Shown here one piece after another: positions 1 to 12,409 of a DNA stretch of 64,000 nucleotides. Positions within the stretch are counted from its first letter, which is position 1. Every line of letters starts with the position of its first letter. Both the position numbers and the translations under genes were made by a program. The DNA comes from Isoetes taiwanensis (lineage: Eukaryota; Streptophyta; Lycopodiopsida; Isoetales; Isoetaceae). The notes under the pieces were generated by a model, which ran no database searches, was not told the DNA's origin, and was given only the letters and a program-made list of their open reading frames with translations. The DNA lies in NCBI GenBank assembly GCA_021234155.1, contig JAJEKV010000001.1, forward strand, positions 29,588,177-29,652,176, in the 5' to 3' direction.

Positions 1-1590
1 ATCTAGCATTACTTTGACGAAGTTTGAGAAGATTTGGACGATCTCTTGCTCTGTTTTTGAACGTTCTTGCTCTGTTTTTCCTTCCGCCATAGCCGATCTC
101 ATGGTTTTGCTCGAGTTTCACAAGAGTTTTGCTCTGTTTTTTCTTCCGCCATAGCCGATCTCATGGTTTTGCTCGAGTTTCACAAGAGTTTTGCTTGAGG
201 TTCTCATTTGGTTTTCTTCTCGGGCCTGCGCATTTGGTTTTCGGCTCTAAGTTCTTGCTGGCGCCATATTCTTCCGCTAGCGCTCTTCAGGGCTTTGCAA
301 ACGTGATTCTGCCGACTCCTTCTTTTCACTTCCGGTTCTTTTTGCAAGATTTGGAGCACAAGGCTTCTCTACTTTTGGATTTGGGGTGCAAGGCTTCTCT
401 ATTTTGGATTTGGTAGTTCTCTTTGGTTAAATCTTGCTCGTTTGATCATAACATTCAAGAATCAGAAGGGAAAAAATCAAGAATCAAGAGTTTGAAGTAT
501 TTTGCTTTGTAGTATCGGATTTTCTGTCCATAGCCATGATATATCTGTCCATTTATGTCATAATTGGCATAAAATGTAAAGCAGGGCTTGCCTGCCGCTT
601 CAAGTTCAACTGTTCAGTTTATCTTTTGCTTTGATGTGATGATCTCCTCACGGTTCTAGGTCTGCCGGAACAGAGCAGAGGGTTTCAAGAAACTGAATGA
701 AACTAAAAGTGGAATTGCAAGTAACTTCAAAACTTAATCACATTTCTGGAAAAGAAAATCATAGCAGAATGTGGGATAGAAGTAGCAGAATGAACCCTAG
801 GTGAACTTTACGGTTTTGGATTGTAAACATCATTTGGGTGGAGGGGATGGACGGCGGGGATTTTGTTAATCTGCATTAGACAGCGTTATTGGGACGTGCC
901 TTGCTGCAATCTACCCGAGTTAGGGGTCATGAAGATCCAATCTAGCAGTTCATCTCTCGTATACCCATTCCGACAATCCTAAAGGGGGTTGTGGAATCGG
1001 TTGGTCGGCATTATGCAGAGGTCTGGGCTGAAGATGGAGGGCCATAAATAAGTGTTGTTTCTGATGTATGCTCAGAACAATAATCCGTGAGAGGTGTGAA
1101 ATAGAAGATCTCAGCAGCAAGTCTTGCGAGCAAGTCATCTAGTTTCTTATGTGGTGATATGATTACGACTATTATTTCACCTCCACATGCAAACGGGGAA
1201 GGTTTATGCCATGTTTGTGCTAGAGACCTGCCGGTCGGAGCGATTTTCGGCCATAAACTAGCAGGCGGCGGCGCTGCTCGCGGCTCCTTCACATAAACCA
1301 CTGGAAGGCGAAATTCTGGCAGTCTGAAAAAATACTATTTGTTTCTGTCGTCATTTTTGTCCTTCCTCTCGAGCTCAGCTATGGCGAACGGTCGGAGCTT
1401 TGGTGATGGCGATCTTCATCATCGTCGAGGTGCTTGCCTCTAATTCCTGTTTTTTGAGTCGTTGGAGGTTAGAGGTCTATTGTGAGCGAGTTATTCGTAG
1501 ATTTGGTACGTGTTTTGGTCATCTATGGTAAGTTGTGGAGTTTTTGGAGTTCTGACAACAGTGCTTGCTCATTTTTGGAGTTTATAGACC
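1..1590. other. Left flank without a supported gene
   Basis: I see no recognisable coding region. There are two small tandem duplications (69-192 and about 360-415). An ATG at 1381 in a GC-richer context opens a short reading frame that reaches a possible GT donor near 1429. This could be a first exon of a host gene cut off by the retroelement at 1591, but nothing downstream supports it. Confidence 0.4.
69..192. repeat. 62-bp tandem duplication, two copies
   Basis: Copies at 69-130 and 131-192 differ by about one base. Each contains CTTCCGCCATAGCCGATCTC and a TTTTGCTC motif. A further 30-bp duplication with AGGCTTCTCT lies at 361 and 391. Confidence 0.85.
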
Positions 1591-4098
1591 TGCTGCCATG
1601 CTATGGCAACATAGAAGAGCAAGACACATTTTGATTTACTCATGCTTATACATTGATTTGAGCACAGATATACAAGCATTTTGGATTTGAAGAGAACACA
1701 TCCTTACAGATTATCAAGTGGACACTTGAAGACCAAGGTGAAGACATCCATGAAAGATCACACAAACATGCTATGAAAGGTGATTCAAGCAAGGCAACCT
1801 TGAAGTTTGGAAGACCCCTTTAGTGTTCTTGGTATGCGATATTTCCATTGAGTTCTTGGCATGACTATCTCTTATAATCCTCAACTCAAGCCTTCCATCT
1901 CCTTTTCCATGAAAACACACCCATATGACCTCAAATTCCATGCCTAGCTTTCATTTCCTATAGCAAATTGATTTTTTCTAGTCAAAACTTCTCTTTCATA
2001 CATCATTCATACCTCACACACCCACCACACCATCGCCATCTTGTAAATGCAAAAAAATTCACTTGATTTGGCCACATCCATGGTCTAATTGTCAAATTCT
2101 CTCACTAGAAGTCAGAATGGAGAGAGAAAGTGCAAAATTCCTAAGGGAAGCAACAAAAAGTCAAAGATTTGCCTAAAGTATGCAATTTATATGCATTAGC
2201 ATCAAATTGACCCATGTCATTACTTGAAAGTGGCCAAGTCATCATACACATCATTGCCATGTCACACCACACACATGTCACCCCCATTGAAAATTCCATT
2301 TTTTCAAGATTCTTCAAAACAAGTTGTTTAAGATCATAAAGGTGGCATGTTATCTTTCCACATCATCACCAACACTTCCATCACCCACGTGTCACATTCA
2401 TCACCTCCACCTCATCACATGTTTTGACTAGAAAAATATACCTTGCCAACTTGTTTGACACCTCATCACCTCTCTTTGCCATGTCAGCATCATCTTGCCA
2501 ATTCACCTTGCCTACTTGACACCTCACCATTTCCATACCCCTTTTTTGAGCCAAAAAATCAAAATCTAGCTTTGCAAAAGAGATTCCACCATGGTATAAA
2601 GCATAAAAAAAAAATTCTTTTTGCAAAAAAGAATTTTCAAAAATGGGCTCATATAGACCGTCATATTGGGTTTCTTGGAAAACGTGCTTGATCTCATTAA
2701 GCAAAAAAAAATTTCTATCTACCCCCTCCCCCCAAGCCCAGATTCTCCCAACCAATCACCCCCCACCACATGGCACACCCGGGCGTGTGGGGCGGTTACG
2801 GACTGAATCCCACGTGGGCATGGCACGTCGATATCTTAACAATTCTGACTGTATCTGTCTTTATAAACCCAGGCTTACTTTTTCAATAATTCATGTGGGA
2901 TATTTCGAGCTATTTTGCCAAGAATCCTAAATCACAATCACGCCAAGATCCGGAGTTTTGATCCTAACAAACCACTCAATCATGCTAAAACAGTTTCGGA
3001 TCAACCTATACTACATCAACAACCCACTAATTAAGCAAAAAAAGACAAGAATTAGCTCGGATTTTCCAAGAACGAGCCAGAACAGGGGATTTTGAAAAGG
3101 GAAAACACTGCTCAGAGTTTTTCGAGGGCTTTGAGGCGAAAAACTGATCGAGGTTCTTTGAGAAAAGACCGGTTTCGATGGTTAAAGCTTGAATTGCCTT
3201 CCACATGCCAGATTATCCATGAATTTCTAATATTTTCGTTGATTTACCTGACTTGAAATTTGACTTGATCATGTGCCCAAGACATAGAGCTTGGGAGTAT
3301 GATTATTGTGTGAATGAAAATCCGACCCTTGGAAAAGTAATTGCGAATGAATTTCTTTTACCATTGTGCTTGTCATGAGAAAAATTTAGTGAGGTTGCAC
3401 AGAGACACTAGTTTAAAGCATGAATGGTGATATGTACGTCTGCATTTTCTTCTGTCAAAAGCTTTTACTTGCATAACTAGGCTAGGATTTTGCATGTTTA
3501 GCATTTGATTGCATCTTCTACTTAGTAGATTGCATTCTCCACTTGTAAAGCATAGGTAGCACCTGAACTTATTCAAAAAAAAAAAAAAAAAAAACCCCAT
3601 AATAGATCGTTTTGCCAAGCTCACCCTGTTGTTCATAGTTTGTGATAGTCTGTCAGACAAACTCAAATTTCCATAGCATCCTGCATTTATTTATGCAAAG
3701 GGTGTGCTTAATTCATGTGTGCAGACATATAGGAAGGAGATCCAAGCATTAAAACTCAAAAAAGTTCTATCATTTAGGATTCACAGAATATCACTCTCTG
3801 CCAGGGATATTGACCAATTTTTTACCTGGTCAAAGATGCATTTTTGAGTATTTTGCACTAATCAAAATCCATATGACTTTTTGCACAGCATTCCTCAGGA
3901 TCTTGAGTAGCCTTGACATCAAGAATTATAGGCAGATCCTCTCTTGTTTGCATGTGGCACCTTTTCTTGCAAGGCAGACTTTTTTCTGTTTAGGGTGAGC
4001 TTTCTAGTTGGAATTTTCTCACACAGAGTGGTTGCCTTAAGCAACCTGGAGGTTCTAAACCATTGAGGTTGAAGGTTTTGCCAGGAACACCTTCAACA
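1591..4098 (+). repeat. 5' LTR of decayed Tat-like element 1 (probable)
   Basis: The right edge is well supported: the sequence ends in CAACA and is followed after three T bases by the same primer site (TGGAGGT.CTACCGAGAT) seen in the array at 16569-34495. The left edge is inferred from TGCTGCC.....GGCAACAT at 1591, which resembles the palindromic start TGTTGCC...GGGCAACA of the array LTRs. A TATA-like TTTATAAAC is near 2860 and a 20-base A run is near 3573. No 3' partner LTR lies in the window, so the length of about 2.5 kb is unconfirmed. Confidence 0.5.
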
Positions 4099-4101
4099 TT
4101 T

Positions 4102-4119
4102 TGGAGGTCCTACCGAGAT
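4102..4119 (+). promoter_or_regulatory. Primer binding site of Tat-like element 1
   Basis: TGGAGGTCCTACCGAGAT begins three bases after the LTR end. It matches the array's primer site except for one base, and resembles the complement of a plant tRNA-Gln 3' end as I remember it (TAGAACC, discriminator T, CCA). Confidence 0.55.
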
Positions 4120-4140
4120 TATTTCCTGGAATTTGAACTC

Positions 4141-6236
4141 ATGGATCCCAGGAGAAACAATGAAACATCTGAGCATGCTGAAGCACAAGAAAACCATGAA
4201 GCCTCTACTACAGCAGCAGGAGTGAGTATACAAACAAATACAGGTATGCCTTGCAATTACTTTGAATTAAATATGCCAGTTCCTGCTCCCACATTTGATC
4301 CAAGCATGAATGCTAACAATTTTCTGAAAACCTTTGAGGAGTACTATCAGGAATATGGATACAAGAAAGGTTGTAAGTTTTCTGAGTTTAAGAAATGTTT
4401 CAAAAATGATGAAGTTAGAGTTTGGTTGGAATAGTAATGAGTCTAGGAGCTAACTCATGGGATGAAATAATCAAGAAATTATTGGCAAGATTTGGTAAGC
4501 TGCTTGACCCTCAATATTTGATTTTTGAGTTGCAAACCTTCCATATCAAACGTGGTGAGAGTGTGCATCAATATGTGGAAAGATTAAATCTTTATCTGGT
4601 TAAATGTCAAATTAACCAAGTTTCTAACCATACCTTACACGTTGTAATTTATCAGAGGTTTGAGCGGCAGATCAAGGATACACAGGAAGATGCTCAAGTT
4701 TCAGAAACAAGAAGGATTTGACACAATACACAAAGCTTTTACAAAAGCTACTGAGATTGCAGATATGATTTCCTATCTTCCAGATGATATGCACTCACCT
4801 CATGATCCTTTTTTTCCAAATTATGAGCAGGAGTACATGGGACCAGGACCTGTACCTATTGATGCTGTTCAAAAGAAAAAAAAAATATAAAAAATGGAGG
4901 ATGCTGAAGGTCCTGTGGCTGATGTGAGAGCTGAGATAACTAAAGTGTCTGAGGCTCTGATTAAGATGACCAAACAACTTCAAGAGATGAAAAGTTTCAG
5001 ACCTGAGAAAAGAATATATCCTCCATGTGCACATTGCTCGAGAAACACTCATTCTTTAGATTATTGTTGGTATAGGCCTTGCACAAAGTGTGGTAAAAGA
5101 GGGCATTTTGGTAAGGAATGCCTTGTTTGTGCCTTTTGCAAAGCAGTAGGTCATTATGAAGATAGGTGCAGTGTGAAAGAGTATTTTGCTAGACAAGAGA
5201 AAACCAATTAACAAAGTGCTTATGTCAGATTTGTGCAGGAGATTGAAGAGCAGGAGGAAATCATGGCTGTTCACACAAGAGGAATGAACAATGCAAAGGA
5301 TAAAGAGCAAGTACAAGCCAATGAGGAAGTCAATGCTGTAAGACATAAAGAGATTGAGCAAAATATGGTTGTGCCTCCTCACCCTTGTCAGAAATACTTA
5401 AAAAGGGATAAAGAGAGTGAGGATTTCGAATATCTGCTTAAGAACTCAAAAATTAGTGTGGATTTGCTAGCTCTGCTGAAAATAATTCCATCCTACAAAA
5501 GAAAGGTTCTAAATCTGACTAAGGAAGATGAATTTGCTCTCACAAATCATATTGAGGAGCATATTCTGACTCAGGAAGACTATGATCCAAGAGCCTTTAC
5601 ATGTGTTGCTAGAATGGGTAAAAAAGTTCTGACTAAGGTCCTATTGGATGGAGGATCACCACTTAATGTGATGCCTCATCATATTATGAGATTGTGTGGC
5701 CTTAAAATAGACAAGAAGGCTCCCATGGTCTTAAAATCATTCTCAAACATAAAAATCAATCCAATGGGAACAGTTAGCAATGTACCAATCGATGTTGAGG
5801 GAATAATTGTTGCTGCTAACTTTGTGGTTGTTGCCTTTGAAGGAATAGATGAGAAGTCAGATATTTATGATCTGCTCTTGGGGAGAAAATGGTTATCAAC
5901 AGTAGATGCAAGACTTGTGTGGTTAAGAGGAGAATGCACTATTTCAAATGGCAGAAAGAGAGTAACACTCTACAATAAGGTGGGAGAATTTGAAGCTTTA
6001 AATTTCATTGAAGAAGACATTCTGGTGCCAAATCCTTGTGGAGAATATGAGCTAGCTACAAATGATCAGTTGCCAAACTTAAAATTCCCTATGGAGGTAA
6101 ATCTTTCAAAAAGAGAAAACTTTGCTTACTTGTAGTTTGATGGTGGTGTCTCAAAGAGGTTGAGTGTGGCCTCTTCTGCTGCTATTCTTAAAGATTCCTC
6201 TAATAGGTTGCTTGCATAGGCAAAATGTTTCCAACA
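4141..6236 (+). pseudogene. Decayed gag-protease and start of RNase H, Tat-like Ty3/Gypsy element 1
   Basis: The ATG at 4141 opens a gag reading frame whose ELNMPVPAPTFDPSM and KKGCKFSEFKKCF blocks match the gag of the 26.7 kb copy. A stop at 4432 and frameshifts near 4430, 4700 and 4890 break it. At 5026-5190 there are three zinc knuckles of the form C-x2-C-x4-H-x4-C. The protease active site is LLDGGSPLNVMP near 5640, the DGGS variant usual for Athila/Tat elements. After a stop at 6133 the frame continues with FDGGVSKRL, the first part of an archaeal-type RNase H. Homology stops at about 6236; RT and integrase are absent. Protein identity to the array copies is visibly lower than between those copies, so this is a separate, older family member. 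Confidence 0.85.
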
Positions 6237-6904
6237 TGTGATGCCAGGTGGACAGAATGCCGTTTAACAATGGTCAGAACATCTGACGTGCCCTTCGTGC
6301 TACCATGGCGTGCCAACATGCCAGGCTGGTAGGCAGCCGTGTCATGCCCCTGTGGACAGGTCATCATTTAACGGCGTCACGATGAATAATTTTGGCGGGA
6401 ACAATCTGCATTATTTATCTTCATTCCATTGTTTCTTTAGTCCATCAGGGGAACCATCCCCAGCTAATGAGCCTGTATTTGAAAAGAAAAAGAAAAAAAC
6501 CTTTAATAGATTATAATGTCAACAGTTCAACGTTGGGGTAATTTATCGAAATGGTTATACCATGCCCTGATATTCCCCCATCATGAGTGATATGGGGTAT
6601 CAGTGATGTAGAGGGCGTCCGCATGGACATGCGACACATGTAATAGTCACAGGTTGTGCATACAACATGAGTGTCATAGTAAGAATGGAAGGGTACTTTA
6701 AATAAAATACATTGACAACAATTTGATCTATTACTAACAAGGCTAATACATGAGTGCATATCCTCCGTGGCCAGAGTCCATTTTGTGGTTTGGGCCCATG
6801 GTTGTTCTTGTTCTCGACATTGGGCATTGTCACCCTGGCCAGGGTGTGTCATTGTGCTACATGGCTTGGAAGTGGTCTCTTAGTGCTGGACGCAGGCTAG
6901 GAGG
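6237..6904. other. Spacer between element 1 remnant and chromovirus
   Basis: No gene, RNA or repeat is recognised. The short open frames on both strands resemble no known protein. Its right end (GCGTG at 6905-6909) is the chromovirus target site. Confidence 0.4.
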
Positions 6905-6909
6905 GCGTG

Positions 6910-8572
6910 TGTGACGTCCCCTACTCCTTATACGATGCACACATCGTATCCGAAGGAGGAGCATTCCCCCTAGTAGCTACACTGACATGGCCATCCACCT
7001 GACTCCACTCCCAGTGGAATGAGCCAGCAAGGGAAGAATGGATGTGTCATTCACCTGTCTCCCATCGGGTCGACCTATCTTCAGAAGCGTGAATAAACAA
7101 ACATGAGCACAAACTAACAGTATATAAATACAATCACCTCGAAGGGTGAGCACAACGTCATCATCACATGTACAACATCATCAGTATGATCAATATCAAC
7201 AAGGAAATCCTACTCTGGGCTATGACTTAAGGGGGTTCGACTGACAGCTTGGCCTCCAGAAGTCATTGCAGACAGAATTCATGGCAATGGATTTGGCTGG
7301 CAAGGGAACATGGCTGTTGGGTAGTTCACTCCATCCAGCCCTCCTGTACACACTTTGCAGAGTGGTTTGATAGGTATTGGGACTGGACCGTAGCCTGCCG
7401 GGTACGTAGCCAAGAGGGCTACTACTGGGTTACATCTCCCCAGCCCCGATGAGGCAGGAGGAAGGTCACCCTTCCTCCAGAGGATTCCATGCTCAACACA
7501 GGTGGCTAGGAGGAAGGTCACCCTTCCTCCAGAGGATTCCATGCTCAACACAGGTGGCTAGAGGGCCACTGCCCTTATTTGACTTGAACCCAATGGAGAG
7601 TGACGCATCACTCCACGGGTGTCGAGCCCATGCCTTGCCCACACGCAGTGATAAGGCATTAGACCTAGCTCACTAGAATCCCTGGTAGGCTTTACACACC
7701 AGAGGGATTGATCTATGTTGGGACAAGTTCCTCCTTGTTCTGCCGGTCTGGCCCCTCCACCTTCAACCCGGTGGGCTCCTGTGTACAGGCCGCAATAATT
7801 GGGCACTAATGATACTATTCTAGGATCATCGTCTATAAGGCTGCTAGGGTCTCTACCCCCCTTCCCAATACATGGAGGTCACAGAATGAAATACTAACAT
7901 CATCACAGAACTTGAAATGGAGAATATCATCTAATCTATCTACCTAAGCAACAGAGTTAGGTTCCTTAGTTAGGGCTTGTGATCTTGGGATCTCTAAGGC
8001 CTCTATGGCTGGATAAATATGCTAAACTACCTCACTGCCTAGCCCAAAGACGGCTTTGCACAACAGAATGACTAGATACCTGGTCCTTGACCTGCTCCGG
8101 ATCCTCGGAATGCATCCATGTCTCTAATCTTGCTGAAGATGGCTGCTACTCGATGACCTGTTGTGCAAAGACGGCTTTGCAGAGCCGAGCAATGTGAAAT
8201 GGTCCTGACTTGGCCGGAATGGCTCAAGGGAATCCTAAATGCGAAAAAGGAGAGGAGCTCTATGAAAACCCTAAAATGCAAAGAGAGGAAAAGGGTTTAG
8301 GGTTTAAGGGGAAGCCCTTAAATAGAAACCCTCAGGGTTAGGTTAAAACATTGGCAAATGGGGTTTAGCCATTTGGCAATGGGGTCCATGGGGTTATTAA
8401 TTGTGTATGTTTATTTAACATGCACAATATTCAAAGTTGCCCCCTAGGTGCAACTCTTGCCCCCTAGGTACAACCTACTACAACCACCAAGTACATGTCA
8501 TCCATGACATGTACGGATGACGTGGCAGTATAATATACGTATTCGGGGCATATATTATGTTGTAACGTCACA
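6910..8572 (-). repeat. 3' LTR of the chromovirus
   Basis: This LTR is 1663 bp with TGTGAC...GTCACA ends and is nearly identical to 39918-41529. It carries an extra 52-bp tandem duplication (units starting near 7461 and 7513) that explains most of the length difference. A TATATAAATA motif lies near 7127. The open frames at 7249-7806 recur in the other LTR and are LTR sequence, not genes. Confidence 0.93.
7456..7563. repeat. 52-bp tandem duplication inside the 3' LTR
   Basis: The segment GAAGGTCACCCTTCCTCCAG onward is present twice here and once in the partner LTR at about 40470-40512. The duplication therefore arose after insertion. Confidence 0.9.
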
Positions 8573-8585
8573 TTCTCCCCACCTT
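8573..8585 (-). promoter_or_regulatory. Polypurine tract of the chromovirus
   Basis: Read on the minus strand, AAGGTGGGGAGAA directly abuts the TGTGAC start of the 3' LTR. This is the expected position and composition of a plus-strand primer. Confidence 0.75.
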
Positions 8586-8798
8586 GACTTGATGCTGTCC
8601 TCAGCATCACGCGTCTTCCCACCTTGGAAACCTGCATATCCTGCAATCACATTTAATGTACATACAATGCAATTACTTCCAGGTATATGTTAATTAATCG
8701 TAATTTATCCTTGCATAAAATCGTACTATGGTGAGAGGCTCTTTCGTCCTCTACTTCATCATCTATTATTCACAAAAATTTTATGGCTTATACCATAA

Positions 8799-8826
8799 CT
8801 AGAAAAAGTGCCCAGCGTTGCTGGGC
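8799..8826 (-). other. Helitron 3' terminus: hairpin plus CTAG
   Basis: The hairpin occupies 8810-8826 (stem 7 bp, loop 3) and CTAG is at 8799-8802. The next minus-strand base is T, completing the A-T target. Confidence 0.8.
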
Positions 8827-9242
8827 TTTTCGTTGAAATTAAATTCAAAATTAATAAAAATATAGTGAGAATGTCAAGTTGGACATATACAATTGTTTGT
8901 TTTAACATGAAGTTGAATATTGTCCTTCTAAAGTGTTTTATTTATTGAGCTTAGAACTTGAACATAAGTTATTAAGTTTTGGAATGGTCATATGATGCAG
9001 GTGAATTTGTGTGTCGACTTCAAGTGTTGTCTTTTAAAGCTTTCTTACCTATTTAGTCTCTTGAATCTCTCACTTTTTCCAAAGTGGCTTAAACTCTTCG
9101 AGTGTAGAGACTATCATCACTGCATATTTGCATATTTTCTATTGCAATGAGCGAATGTCGACATTTGTCAATGATTTCATTGTAAACCAGCATCGACAAT
9201 CTTGAAGGGTAGCAGTTGAAGTTTTGTATGGGCGTGTCATCT

Positions 9243-9275
9243 ATTAGAAAAATGCCCAGTATTGCTGCTTATAAG
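9243..9275 (-). other. Second, decayed Helitron-like 3' end
   Basis: Minus-strand CAGCAATACTGGGCATTTTT followed by CTAAT closely resembles the terminus at 8799-8826, but the hairpin is eroded. It may mark an older terminus or a nested related copy. Confidence 0.5.
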
Positions 9276-9872
9276 GCGATTGCACATTTAATAATGCAAA
9301 ATAACATAGTTTTTAGCATGACTATGCAAATAATTATAGAGACATGCTTTTCATTGCATATATAGAGCCTTTTACTGCAAACTTATATCCGAACTATATG
9401 CACCAATCTAGAAATTTGCTACTTGGTATCTATGAATAATTTACTTCCTTTACGGAGAATGTCAGGAATTGAAATACTCCTTTCAACTGCATCTCAAGTA
9501 AATTGGATACAAAACCTAGCTTACCTTCATGGCTAGTTTCATTTCATCTCCATGTCGTTGGGATGAGGGGGAGCATACCCATCTAGCACCTGCAATAGCA
9601 CATATATCTGAAAGAAAGCATCACATTATATATCCATACAACTCAACGATTCTTGTTATTGATGCCACATTGTTGTTTGCACGAATGGAATGGGATATAA
9701 TAATTTGGATTTGCAGATGACCATCATTCATTACCAATCCTTGCCATCTCAAGGAAGCCAAATTTGTATACATCCAAGTTTTAAAGTGACTTCAAAAGCA
9801 TAAAGCAACACGACGCTACATCTAGGTTTCCATTTTTCAAAGTAAACTAATCATTACAACAAAAACTACAGC

Positions 9873-10140
9873 CAGCCAGATATTCGCCACTATAATTGCA
9901 TGATTGATTTTCTTAGCCGTGCAGGTCATCTGAAAAAGGCCCATCATTTCTTGCTACGTGCTCATGTCAGGAATCTACACTAATGCTCCATATAAAACCT
10001 GGGAAGGAATGGATTGAGGTTAATAATGAGATACATGAATTTACTATTGGAGATAAAGGGCACGCCCAAAGTGACAAGATCTATGCCATGTTGAAGACAT
10101 TAGGCAAACGGATGAAGGATGCATGATATATGCCTTAAAG
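9873..10140 (+). pseudogene. PPR protein C-terminal fragment (last PPR motif plus E/E+ region)
   Basis: One frame gives HYNCMIDFLSRAGHLKKA, matching the last repeat of plant PLS-type PPR proteins. After a frameshift near 9975 the next gives KPGKEWIEVNNEIHEF and IGDKGHAQSDKIYAML, the E/E+ motifs before a DYW domain. A stop interrupts it at the MKDA*YMP position. The intact family acts in organelle RNA editing; this piece is broken and lies opposite to the other captured genes of the Helitron. The start is approximate. Confidence 0.75.
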
Positions 10141-10811
10141 TTGACATGGTATTGCATTATTTATGTGTTGCAAAAAATCAGGAATATTTCAGTCTTAATA
10201 CTTTTGATACTAAAGACTTTATAGAGAAATCTATATTCATCTATATGCAATTATCAATTAGTCACTGCCTTGTCATTTATAGAGAAATCAATTATTGTCG
10301 ACTTTGCAGACTGAACAGAACTAAGAAGTCAAAGCATTTATAGAATATAGAACAGATTGAAACGCATTTATAGAATATAGATCCTGTTAAAAAACAAATT
10401 AATGTCCATGGTTGGCATTTTAAACTACAAGAATTTCATCATCTAAACTATAACACATGCAAATTATCATTATTAAGAAGTCTTGAAAGAGTAAATTATC
10501 CTTTTGATAATAATGAGTAGCAAGTGCCCCAGATAAAAACTACCGCACAGAGGCAACGTTTCTGCAAATACCCCATATTAATGGGTTAATCTACTTTGTC
10601 TCCATATGCAGAAGCTTCCTTCATCTTGTTCCCACTGCTCAGAAGACTTTGGAGCTTCTAAAGTTTCACATGGTAGATGACATCTTGTTGGTTGAAACCT
10701 CTAAAAGTTGGCCACCATAATCAAGGCAAGCTGTGATAATGGCAACAATGCCCCTGCCTGAAAAAGTCCTATTTTCTGAATGAAATGGATCCCAAGTCTC
10801 CCACAGTGCCA
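10141..10811. other. Helitron interior between PPR and SnRK2 fragments
   Basis: AT-rich sequence with no convincing coding region. The 20-base segment GCATTTATAGAATATAGAA/T recurs near 10327 and 10363. The last 150 bases are probably the 3' UTR of the captured SnRK2 fragment. Confidence 0.35.
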
Positions 10812-11769
10812 TCATAAGGCACAAACAAATTCGCCAATCTTTGTCAACATCAAGATCGCATCGTTTTCCGAGATCCATATCATCTAAATCCGGACCAAAG
10901 ATCGCCAAGATAATGGCCAAGTCCCGTATTTTTGGGAGGTACCCTAGCTTCTTGAATAATGCGCATTCTTTCCTCTAAGTTCTGGGGTGGATGGTTGGGA
11001 TCATCAAGGTCATTACCGATATCAGCACCTTCTATAAGATCAGCTGGCAGATTCTTCAAAAACCATTGATGGTTCCTAATATCTGGAATGGTGATACGCT
11101 GCAAGAGCAGTGGTTGGCTATACATCTTCCTTGGCTCACAAGCTGTAATTCAAATGCTTACTCTTGCGGGGTTTGCAACAAAATGTGTGAAAGAAGATGT
11201 TGTCCTTCGCCAGATATCTCTATATTGTCAGGAACGACATATTGCGCACTTAATATCCCTGCATTGGAAGAGTATTGATTAGCAATATTGATGTTGAACC
11301 AAAGTCGACAATAATGACTTCTCTTATCGCAATAGTTTTCACGAAAATTCTTCGGGTCTTCAGGATCTTCAAATGGGTAAGCTCCTACAAGCATGACATA
11401 GAGAGTGACACCACAAGACCAAACATCTGCAATCTGTAGAACTAATCAATTGTATTGACAAAAGAAGTAACTTGTTGAAATAAAAATATCCAAAAGATTC
11501 ACACATACGTTACCATCATACTCTTTCTTAGATAACACTTACGGTGCTATGATCTTTGGTGTGCCACTTTGTTGATTTTGGTGAGAATGCGAGAGAAAGC
11601 GCATACGACAAGCATACACTCACATCATAAACACCACCAATCCAATAATATATGTGCAAAGTAGGAAGTTGCTTACCTTTGAATAGTCAAAGTCACAAAT
11701 TTTTAACCGCGGAGCAGGGCTTCCATCTAGCAATGTGTTTTCCAGCTTCAAATCTCGATGACAAATCTC
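10812..11769 (-). pseudogene. SnRK2 protein kinase fragment captured by the Helitron
   Basis: Intact SnRK2 kinases are plant Ser/Thr kinases of osmotic-stress and ABA signalling. Here the catalytic-loop exon 11769-11677 (93 nt, AG and GT borders) reads [20 protein letters not shown] and then CDFDYSK, so the DFG glycine is replaced by Asp. Further exons are recognisable: a damaged activation segment with a stop near 11550, [20 protein letters not shown] (11420-11350), [15 protein letters not shown] (11255-11160), ITIPDIRNHQWFLKNLPADL (11100-11040), and an acidic tail ending GEFVCAL-stop at 10812. The N-terminal ATP-binding lobe is missing and several frames are shifted. Introns remain, so this was captured as genomic DNA, not as an mRNA copy. 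Confidence 0.9.
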
Positions 11770-12409
11770 CTGCGGGATCAGAGTTTAAATATAAGCATCC
11801 TCCATTGAGGCCATGGTGAAATACAGACAGCTTCATAGAAGTGGAGGGCGAATGCAATACCATTGCGTGGCAATAGTGACTCGGATATCGGTTGTGCTCT
11901 GATATAAGGTTTTAGCCGTTACCAAATCGAGAATGTAGTGGTTTGGAATCCCCGGCATCTAAAATTTTTCCGTGAATATGGCTCACCACATCCCAAATTG
12001 TGGCTCCTCTGCCTCCCTCATTCACAACGCCCTCACATTGAAACGCCTATCCAAGAAAGGAACACAAGTCCAGTTTCCAGAACCGTACTTCTTTGCCCTC
12101 ATGTTAAATTATCTAAATGAATCGGTAGCATTACATGAGATGCAATTCAAGTCTTACAGCATTAGTCTGTGCTTTTAATGACTAATGATTCACATGAGAA
12201 GAAGGCTGGCAGACATTGGTTGGACACAAATCATTAGCTTTTGAAATATTGAAGACTCTCCGTACATGATTTTGCTTGAAAGATCATTTGAGAAAATGCA
12301 TTTCTAGATAGATAATGAGACGCAACTTGATGTTTACTCCAACCAATCATCAGTAGTAGATATTCATTTTCTTTTCGCATTTACTCTGAACAAAAGTATC
12401 AATAACCTA

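Noticed and set aside
129-416. 95-codon frame near the left edge as a gene
   Set aside because: It is built from two tandem duplications and has no recognisable protein features.
3573-3593. A run as a poly-A tail of a retroposed gene
   Set aside because: No gene-like sequence or target duplication is visible next to it; it lies inside the presumed LTR.
7249-7806. Open frames as genes
   Set aside because: They recur at the same relative places in the partner LTR (40154-40761) and show no protein-like motifs; they are LTR sequence.
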